From: Carthagonibacter sp032251515
GTDB taxonomy: Bacteria > Gemmatimonadota > Gemmatimonadetes > Palauibacterales > Palauibacteraceae
DNA: 64,000 bases
Assembly (NCBI GenBank): GCA_032251515.1
Contig: JAVVDU010000011.1
Coordinates: 1-64,000 of the forward strand
Direction of reading: 5' to 3'
Part shown: positions 58,251-64,000 of the stretch, one piece after another
How the letters are laid out: each line of letters starts with the position of its first letter
Numbering within the stretch: position 1 is the stretch's first letter
Made by a program: the position numbers and the translations under genes
The notes under the pieces: model-generated
Told to the model about the DNA's origin: nothing
Database searches by the model: none
What the model saw: the letters and a program-made list of their open reading frames with translations, nothing else

Positions 58251-61200
58251 GCCTCCACCTCCGCGCCCGCGGGCAGTATCGCCTCCCGCCTGGCGGCCCG
58301 CCGCGCCGCCAGCCGTTCGCGGGCCCGGTCGAGCAGGATGTAGACGACCGGGACGAGGTACAGGGTGAGCACCGTCGAGAAGGCCAGCCCGCCCACGATG
58401 GCGTAGCCGAGCGGCCGGCGGCTCGCGGAGCCGGCTCCCAGGCCGAGCGCGATGGGGGTCAGCGCGATGACCGTGGCGACGGAGGTCATCATGATCGGGC
58501 GCAGGCGGATGCGACCGGCCTCCAGCATCGCCTCCACCGTGCCGAGCCCCTTCCGCTTGCCCTGGTTCGCGTACTCCACCAGCAGGATGGAGTTCTTCGT
58601 CACGATCCCGATGAGCAGGATCATCCCGATCTGGCTGAACAGGTTCAGCGTCGAGCCGGCGACGAGGAGCGTCAGCAGCGCCCCGGTCACCGCGAGCGGC
58701 ACGGACAGGAGCACCGTGAACGGGTGCAGGAGCGACTCGAACTGCGCCGCCAGCACCATGAACACCACCACCAGGGCGAGCACGAACGCGAAGTACAGGG
58801 CGTTGCCGCTCTCCTCCAGCTCCCGCGACTCGCCGGCGAGCGCGAGGCTGCTACCCGGCGGCAGGACCTCGGCGGCGATCGCGTCCAGCGAGTCGAGCGC
58901 GGCGCCGAGCGGCAGGCCGTCGGCGAGGCTCGCGGTGAGGGTGAAGGAGCGGACGCGCTCGTAGTGGTTGAGCTGCCGCGGGCCCACCCCCTCCTCCAGC
59001 CGCGCCACCGCGTCGAGCGACACGAGCGCCCCGTCCCGTCCCCGCAGGTAGATCCCGCTCGCGTCGTCGGGCGTGGCGCGCTCGTCCGGCTCGAGCTGCA
59101 CGATCACGTCGTACAGCTTGTTGTCCCGCGTGAAGGTGCTCACGCGGCGGCCGCCCAGCAGGGTCTGCAGGGCGTTCGAGATGTCGGCGATCGCGATCCC
59201 CAGGTCCTCGGCCCGGTCCCGCTCGTAGTGGACCGTGATCTCGGGCTTGTTCACCCGCAGGTCGGTGTCCACGTTGATGAGGCCGGGCACCTGCCGGGCG
59301 CGCGCCACCATCCGGTCCATGCCCGCCCCCAGCGAATCGAAGTCGGTGTTGCGGACCACGTACTGGACGGGATTGCCGAACCCGATGGCGGGAGGCGTGG
59401 AGGCGAAGGCGAAGATCCCGGGGATCGCCATGAGCTTCGGCCGGATCTCGTTCGCCACCTCCTGGACGCTCCGCTCCCGCTCGCCCCAGTCCACCAGCCG
59501 CGCGAAGATGATCCCCCGGTTCACGTTGCCCGTGAATCCGCCCACGATGCTGAAGTAGCTGCGGATCTCGGGCACCTGGCCCATGATCTCCTCCACCTGG
59601 CGCTGGTAGCCGGACGTGTACTCCAGCGACGCGCCCTCGGGCGCCACCGTGAAGGTGACGATCGCGCCACGGTCCTCCTCGGGGAGGAACTCCCGCTCGA
59701 GCTGGTTGAACACCACGACCGCCACGGCCACCACGGCGAGCGCGCCGGCCACCACGATGCCCCGGTGCCGGATGGCCGCCTCCAGGGTCCGGGCGTAGGT
59801 CTCCGCGATCTTGAGGAAGCTGTTCTCGAACAGGAGGAACAGTCGCCCGTGCGTCTTCGGGATGCGCAGAATCTTCGCGCACAGCATCGGCGTCAGGGTG
59901 AGGGCGACGAAGCTCGAGACGACGACCGCGCCGGCCAGCGCGATCCCGAACTCGTTGAACAGCCGTCCCGTCGTGCCCTGCAGGAAGGCGAGCGGGGCGA
60001 ACACGGCCACGAGGGCCACCGTCGTGGCGATCACGGCGAAGGCGATCTCGCTGGTGCCGCGCTGCGCGGCCGCCTCCGGCTCCTCGCCCAGCTCCTCCTG
60101 GTGCCGGTAGGCGTTCTCCATCACGATGATCGCGTCGTCCACCACGATCCCGATGGCGAGGATCAGCGCGAGCAGCGTGAAGTTGTTGATCGTGAACCCG
60201 AGCGCGAACAGGACGGCGAAGGCCGCCACGATGGAGGTCGGGATCGCCAGTCCGGGGATGATCGTGGCCCGCAGGTTGCGCAGGAAGATGAAGATGATCG
60301 CGACCACGAGGATCGCGGCCAGCACCAGGGTCTCCTGCGCCTCCTGGATGGAACGGCGCACGAACTGCGACTGGTCGAACCCGATGCTGATCGTCACGCC
60401 CGGCGGCAGGGTCTCCTGGATGCGCGGCAGCTCGGCCTGCACGAGGTCGGACACCTCGATCAGGTTCGCCTTCGACTGCCGGACCACGCCGATCGCCACC
60501 GCCGACTGCCCGTTGAAGCGCAGGGCCGAGCGGTAGTCCTCCGGGCCGAGCTCGACCCGCCCGAGGTCGCGCAGGCGGACGATCTGTCCGTCCCGGCTCG
60601 ACACCACGATGTCCGCGAACTCCGCGGGGGTCTTGAGCTCTCCCAGGGAACGGACCGAGAACTCCCGCCGGTCCGACTCGATGCGGCCGGCCGGGATCTC
60701 AACGTTGCGGGTGCGGATCGCGGCCTCGACGTCCTGCACGGTGAGCCCGCGGGCCGCCAGCTCGCTGGACGAGAGCCACACCCGCATGGCGTAGCGCCGC
60801 TCGCCCGCGATCAGGGCCCGGCCCACGCCCTCCAGCGACTGCAGCCGCTGCTTGACCTGCCGGTCGGCGATGTCGGAGAGCTGCAGGAGGTCCAGGTTGT
60901 CGCCCGACAGCGCGAGCCACATGAAGGGCTGGGCGTCGGACTCCTGCTTCGCCACCACCGGCTCCTCGATGTCCTCGGGCAGCCGGCCCCGCACGCGCGC
61001 CACCACGTCCCGCACGTCCTGCGCCGCCAGCTCGATGTCGCGGTCGAGCTGGAACTCCAGGGAGATGTTCGCCTGCTGCTCCGACGAGGTGCTGGTCAGG
61101 GTGCGGACGCCGGAGATCGTGCTGAGCTCCTCCTCCAGCACGTCCACCACCGTGGATTCCATGACGCGGGGATTCGCGCCGCGCAGGAACACGGAGACGG

Positions 61201-61336
61201 ACACGCTGGGGGTGTCCACGTCCGGTAGCTCCCGCACCGACAGGCGGGTGAAGCTGAGCGCCCCGAACAGCACCAGGGCCAGGGCGACCATGGATGTGAG
61301 CACCGGCCTTCGGATGCTCGTGTCCGAAAGAAACAA
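58247..61336 (-). CDS. RND efflux transporter, HAE1 (AcrB-like) family
   Basis: A 1029-aa proton-driven pump with twelve membrane helices in two repeats. The start SDTSIRRPVLTSMVALALVLFG is typical. Motifs: GFDQSQFVRRSIQEAQETLVLA, the central GIVVDDAIIVMEN with the proton-relay Asp pair in helix 4, APLAFLQGTTGRLF, and in the second half LLIGIVTKNSILLVEYANQ. It exports lipophilic compounds from the periplasm or outer leaflet through TolC. Start TTG 61336-61334 follows GGAGG (4-base gap). The frame is open to 61471, but the extra 45 residues look like read leader sequence. First gene of its operon; the region before it has a 6-bp palindrome (61403-61418). Confidence 0.92.
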   Translation of the reverse strand: MFLSDTSIRRPVLTSMVALALVLFGALSFTRLSVRELPDVDTPSVSVSVFLRGANPRVMESTVVDVLEEELSTISGVRTLTSTSSEQQANISLEFQLDRDIELAAQDVRDVVARVRGRLPEDIEEPVVAKQESDAQPFMWLALSGDNLDLLQLSDIADRQVKQRLQSLEGVGRALIAGERRYAMRVWLSSSELAARGLTVQDVEAAIRTRNVEIPAGRIESDRREFSVRSLGELKTPAEFADIVVSSRDGQIVRLRDLGRVELGPEDYRSALRFNGQSAVAIGVVRQSKANLIEVSDLVQAELPRIQETLPPGVTISIGFDQSQFVRRSIQEAQETLVLAAILVVAIIFIFLRNLRATIIPGLAIPTSIVAAFAVLFALGFTINNFTLLALILAIGIVVDDAIIVMENAYRHQEELGEEPEAAAQRGTSEIAFAVIATTVALVAVFAPLAFLQGTTGRLFNEFGIALAGAVVVSSFVALTLTPMLCAKILRIPKTHGRLFLLFENSFLKIAETYARTLEAAIRHRGIVVAGALAVVAVAVVVFNQLEREFLPEEDRGAIVTFTVAPEGASLEYTSGYQRQVEEIMGQVPEIRSYFSIVGGFTGNVNRGIIFARLVDWGERERSVQEVANEIRPKLMAIPGIFAFASTPPAIGFGNPVQYVVRNTDFDSLGAGMDRMVARARQVPGLINVDTDLRVNKPEITVHYERDRAEDLGIAIADISNALQTLLGGRRVSTFTRDNKLYDVIVQLEPDERATPDDASGIYLRGRDGALVSLDAVARLEEGVGPRQLNHYERVRSFTLTASLADGLPLGAALDSLDAIAAEVLPPGSSLALAGESRELEESGNALYFAFVLALVVVFMVLAAQFESLLHPFTVLLSVPLAVTGALLTLLVAGSTLNLFSQIGMILLIGIVTKNSILLVEYANQGKRKGLGTVEAMLEAGRIRLRPIMMTSVATVIALTPIALGLGAGSASRRPLGYAIVGGLAFSTVLTLYLVPVVYILLDRARERLAARRAARREAILPAGAEVEA

Positions 61337-61402
61337 AGGACCTCCGCGGATCCGTGAATTCCGTGAGTACGAGCCGCGGATACCGAACACGCCGCCCCAT
61401 CG

Positions 61403-61418
61403 TTCCGTTGGGACGGAA
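61403..61418. promoter_or_regulatory. Palindrome between the RND operon and the TIGR01777-fusion gene
   Basis: Arms TTCCGT and ACGGAA around TGGG lie in the 203-base divergent region. A minus-strand promoter-like TTCACC-18-TAAGTT ends at about 61472, farther upstream. The palindrome could be the site of an efflux repressor, but no regulator gene is beside it. Confidence 0.3.
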
Positions 61419-61539
61419 GGCCGCCTCGCGGGGAGGGATCGGCGATGGGCGGCGCGCGGGACCGCAGCCACCTAACTTACTCACGTCGGGCCGTCCGGGT
61501 GAAGGGCGGCCCCGCGGCCCCCACGGCGAGGAGGAGCGC

Positions 61540-62946
61540 GTGTCGCTGACCGTCTACCGCCGGGCCACCCGCCTGGTCGACAGCGCCGAGGACGTCTACG
61601 ACTGGCACGCCCGCCCCGGGGCGATCGAACGGCTGTCGCCGCCCTGGGAGCCCGTGCGGGTGCTCGAGCGGACGGGCGGCATCGCGGACGGCGACCGTGC
61701 CGTGCTGCGGATCGGCGTGGGACCGCTCGCCGTCCGCTGGGTGGCCGAGCACCGCGAGAACGAGCCGGGCCGGCAGTTCTGCGACGTCCAGGTCGAGGGC
61801 CCGTTCGCCCGCTGGAAGCACCGCCACCGCTTCGAGCCGATTCCCGACGGCGGGTGCGTCCTCGAGGACCGCATCGAGTACGCCCTGCCGCTCGAGCCCG
61901 TGTCCGACCTGGTGGCCGGCGGGCCGGTGGGGAGGCGGATCGCGCGGGCCTTCGCGTATCGCCACCGCCGCACGGCCCGCGACCTGGAGCTGCACCGCCG
62001 CTATCCGCTGGGCGGCTCCCGCCGCTTCGCGGTGAGCGGGGCATCCGGCGGCATCGGCTCCGCCCTGTGCGCGCTGCTTTCCACCGGCGGCCACCGGCCC
62101 GCGGCGCTGGTGCGAAGCGAGACTTCGCGCGTGCCGCCCGCCGCGGCGGGGACGGTCGAGTGGGATCCCGCCGCCGGCCGCGTCGACGCCGCGGGGCTGG
62201 AGGGGACCGACGTCGTGGTCCACCTCGCCGGCGAGCCCATCGCGGCGGGCCGCTGGACGGACGCCACCCGCCACGCGATCCGCGACAGCCGGGTCGAGGG
62301 GACCGGGCTGCTGGCGCGCACCCTGGCGGGACTGGACCGTCCGCCCCGGGTGCTGATCTGCGCCTCGGCGATCGGCCTGTACGGAGACCGCGGCGACGAG
62401 GTGCTGGACGAAGGGAGCCCGCCCGGCGAGGGGTTCCTCGCCGACGTGTGCCGGGAATGGGAGGAGGCGGCCGACCCGGCGCGCGCGGCCGGCATCCGGG
62501 TGGTGCACATCCGGTTCGGGCTCGTGCTGTGGCCGGGGTTCGGCGCGCTGCAGCGGATGCTGGTCCCGTTCCGCGCCGGGGTGGGAGGACGGCTGGGCAG
62601 CGGCCGCCAGTTCTGGAGCTGGGTGTCGCTGGACGACGTGCTCGGCGCGATCCTGCACTGCGCGGCCCGGGACGACGTGGAGGGGCCGGTGAACGTCACG
62701 GCCCCCCGCCCCGTCCGGAACGCGGCGTTCTCGCGGACGCTGGCGCGGGTGCTCGGCCGGCCGGCCTGCGTGCCCGCTCCCGCGGCGGTGCTGCGCCTCG
62801 CCCTGGGGGAGATGGCCGACGCCCTGCTGCTCGCCGGCGCCCGCGTCGATCCGGCCCGCCTGCGGCAGGGCGGCTACGAGTTCCTGGATCCCGAGCTGGA
62901 GCCCGCGCTGCGCCACCTCCTCGGCCGCGAGGAGGGGGACGAGTGA
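61540..62946 (+). CDS. SRPBCC domain fused to TIGR01777 NAD-dependent epimerase-like domain
   Basis: A 468-aa two-domain protein. Residues 1-150 form a START/SRPBCC-type ligand-binding domain (LTVYRRATRLVDSAEDVYDW, WVAEHRENEPGRQFCDVQVEGPFARWKH), like the polyketide cyclase fold. Residues 160-468 are a TIGR01777 (YfcH/SulA-like) epimerase: FAVSGASGGIGSALCALL, VVHLAGEPIAAGRWT, ICASAIGLYGDRGDEVLDE, GSGRQFWSWVSLDDVLGAI. The function of TIGR01777 proteins is not settled. GTG 61540 follows GAGGAG. The stop overlaps the start of the YbgA-like gene. Confidence 0.85.
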   Translation: MSLTVYRRATRLVDSAEDVYDWHARPGAIERLSPPWEPVRVLERTGGIADGDRAVLRIGVGPLAVRWVAEHRENEPGRQFCDVQVEGPFARWKHRHRFEPIPDGGCVLEDRIEYALPLEPVSDLVAGGPVGRRIARAFAYRHRRTARDLELHRRYPLGGSRRFAVSGASGGIGSALCALLSTGGHRPAALVRSETSRVPPAAAGTVEWDPAAGRVDAAGLEGTDVVVHLAGEPIAAGRWTDATRHAIRDSRVEGTGLLARTLAGLDRPPRVLICASAIGLYGDRGDEVLDEGSPPGEGFLADVCREWEEAADPARAAGIRVVHIRFGLVLWPGFGALQRMLVPFRAGVGGRLGSGRQFWSWVSLDDVLGAILHCAARDDVEGPVNVTAPRPVRNAAFSRTLARVLGRPACVPAPAAVLRLALGEMADALLLAGARVDPARLRQGGYEFLDPELEPALRHLLGREEGDE

Positions 62947-63935
62947 CCGGACATGCCGGGGACGCAGCGCAGGACGCGGCCGGCGTCGAGCCGCTGCGGC
63001 TCGGGGTGTCGGCGTGCCTGCTCGGCCGGGAAGTGCGGTACGACGGGGGGCACAAGCGAGACCGCTTCCTGACCGACGTGCTGGGCCCGTACGTGCGCTG
63101 GGTGCCCGTGTGCCCGGAGGTGGAGATCGGGATGGGGACGCCCCGGCCCACGATCCGCCTCGAGCGGGACGGCGAGCGGGTCCGCCTCGTGATGCCGAGC
63201 ACGGGAGAAGACCTGACCCGGCGCATGGAGAACTGGTCCGCGGAGCGGGTCGGACGCCTCGCGGAGCTCGACCTGTGCGGCTACGTGCTCAAGAAGGACT
63301 CGCCGACCTGCGGCATGGAGCGCGTGAAGCTGTGGGACGCGAACGACGTGCCGGCGCGGGACGGGACCGGGGTCTTCGCCGGCGTCCTGCTGCGCGAGCT
63401 GCCGCACCTGCCGGTCGAGGAGGAGGGGCGGCTCAACGACCCGGGCCTGCGCGAGGCCTTCATCACGCGGATCTTCGCGTACCGGCGCTGGAAGGACCTC
63501 GTCCGCACCGGCGCCGACCGGCGCCGCCTAACGGAGTTCCACGCGGCGCACAAGTTCCTGCTCATGTCCCGCCACCAGGACGGGATGCGCCGCTTGGGGC
63601 GCCTGCTGGGCGAAGCCCCGCCGACGCGGCCGTACGGGGAAGTGGCCGCCGCCTACCTCGAGGGGCTCACCGAGGTGCTGCGGCGCGTGGCGACCCGCCG
63701 CAACCACACGAACGTGCTGCGCCACCTGGCCGGGTTCGTCTCGGATGGGCTGGACGCCGGGGACCGGGCGGAGCTGGCGGACGCGATCGAGCAGTACCGC
63801 CTGGGGCTGCTGCCGCTCATCGTTCCGGTGACCCTGCTGCGCCACCACGTCCGGCGGTCGGGACCGGAGTACCTGCGCGACCAGGTCTACCTGCGTCCCC
63901 ATCCCCACGAGCTGATGCTGCTGAACCACGTCTGA
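62943..63935 (+). CDS. YbgA-like protein with DUF523 and DUF1722 domains
   Basis: A 330-aa protein. The DUF523 part (about residues 18-150) has LGVSACLLGREVRYDGGHK, VPVCPEVEIGMGTPR and GYVLKKDSPTCG with three conserved Cys, likely metal- or cluster-binding. The DUF1722 part (about 190-310) has LTEFHAAHKFLLMSRHQDGMRRLG and HTNVLRHLAGF. Cysteine-rich DUF523 proteins have been linked to DNA-damage or tRNA-thiolation contexts; in E. coli ybgA lies beside phrB. GTG 62943 overlaps the previous stop. Just past its TGA the sequence CCACGTCTGA is repeated, giving a second stop-containing copy at 63940-63949. Confidence 0.87.
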   Translation: MTGHAGDAAQDAAGVEPLRLGVSACLLGREVRYDGGHKRDRFLTDVLGPYVRWVPVCPEVEIGMGTPRPTIRLERDGERVRLVMPSTGEDLTRRMENWSAERVGRLAELDLCGYVLKKDSPTCGMERVKLWDANDVPARDGTGVFAGVLLRELPHLPVEEEGRLNDPGLREAFITRIFAYRRWKDLVRTGADRRRLTEFHAAHKFLLMSRHQDGMRRLGRLLGEAPPTRPYGEVAAAYLEGLTEVLRRVATRRNHTNVLRHLAGFVSDGLDAGDRAELADAIEQYRLGLLPLIVPVTLLRHHVRRSGPEYLRDQVYLRPHPHELMLLNHV

Positions 63936-63958
63936 TGAGCCACGTCTGACCGGCCGGG

Positions 63959-64000
63959 TCAGGCCCTCTCCTTCCCGGGCTCGGCGAGGAAGCGCCGGAT
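63959..64000 (-). CDS. C-terminal 13 residues of a gene running off the right edge (tentative)
   Basis: On the minus strand the frame ending in TGA 63961-63959 reads IRRFLAEPGKERA, with codon use like the rest of the window. This is too short to identify. The usual neighbour of YbgA and TIGR01777 genes is a DNA photolyase, which would fit, but nothing here proves it. Confidence 0.3.
   Translation of the reverse strand: MRRFLAEPGKERA

Noticed and set aside
58007..61228. Very long open frame (over 1000 codons) on the plus strand opposite the RND pump gene
   Set aside because: It is an antisense shadow caused by GC-rich third positions. Its product is rich in His, Arg and Gln without domains, while the minus strand encodes a clear RND pump.

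Overview
The window is a 64 kb piece of a high-GC chromosome (GC by eye about 70% or more, strong G/C at third codon positions) from a Gram-negative, diderm bacterium. It encodes an LPS-type envelope (LptF/LptG permeases, Kdo kinase, heptosyltransferase-like enzyme, MsbA-like exporter), an Mla/MCE lipid transport system, a TonB-dependent receptor and an RND-TolC pump. Proteins with a GWxTD-type domain, a PorX-like response regulator and many genes that look lineage-specific suggest Gemmatimonadota or a neighbouring phylum. This is an inference from gene content. The window contains one 100-N scaffold gap (21976-22075). I saw no tRNA, rRNA or CRISPR array, and no gene-free stretch longer than about 300 bases.

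Layout. 1-10.4 kb: envelope genes (partial sugar-nucleotide epimerase, lptG, lptF, GT9, PorX-like regulator, MsbA-like ABC, kdkA, GT4, GT2). 10.3-16.6 kb: DUF3108 protein, a conserved protein of unknown function, an 87-aa protein, a CorC/HlyC-type protein, a TPR protein, a zinc-ribbon protein and a cytochrome c lipoprotein. 16.7-22 kb: beta-decarboxylating dehydrogenase, thiolase, slipin, unknown membrane protein and 3-hydroxybutyryl-CoA dehydrogenase, a small beta-oxidation/butanoate set. After the gap: recF-dciA-gyrB. 25.7-37.3 kb: a sugar locus with GH32 fructosidase, fructokinase-like ROK kinase, SSS symporter, TonB receptor and a complete binding-protein ABC importer. This combination fits uptake and breakdown of fructan, sucrose or a related oligosaccharide. 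37.4-39.5 kb: thyX interrupted by a 385-aa intein that carries an HNH endonuclease. 39.7-45 kb: three adjacent secreted proteins of the GWxTD type. 45-49.4 kb: gyrA, an unknown gene and rho. 50-53.7 kb: an MCE gene diverging from mlaE-mlaF-mlaD-like genes. 53.8-55.8 kb: ssb, an NAD-binding protein and a CDP-alcohol phosphatidyltransferase. 55.7-61.3 kb: an MFP-TolC-RND efflux operon, in transcription order RND, TolC, MFP. 61.5-63.9 kb: an SRPBCC-TIGR01777 fusion and a YbgA-like DUF523/DUF1722 protein.

The most notable items are: (1) the ThyX intein, inserted inside the ThyX signature motif, with AT-richer codons just past its 3' junction that look like a homing co-conversion tract; (2) a recurring promoter layout in which a -10 hexamer ends only 5-9 nt before the ATG, with a -35-like hexamer 17-18 nt upstream, pointing to leaderless or near-leaderless mRNAs; (3) a sugar locus with palindromes at its promoters; (4) three tandem GWxTD-type genes sharing a C-terminal domain. 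All gene calls come from reading translated sequence and motifs by eye. No database search was run.
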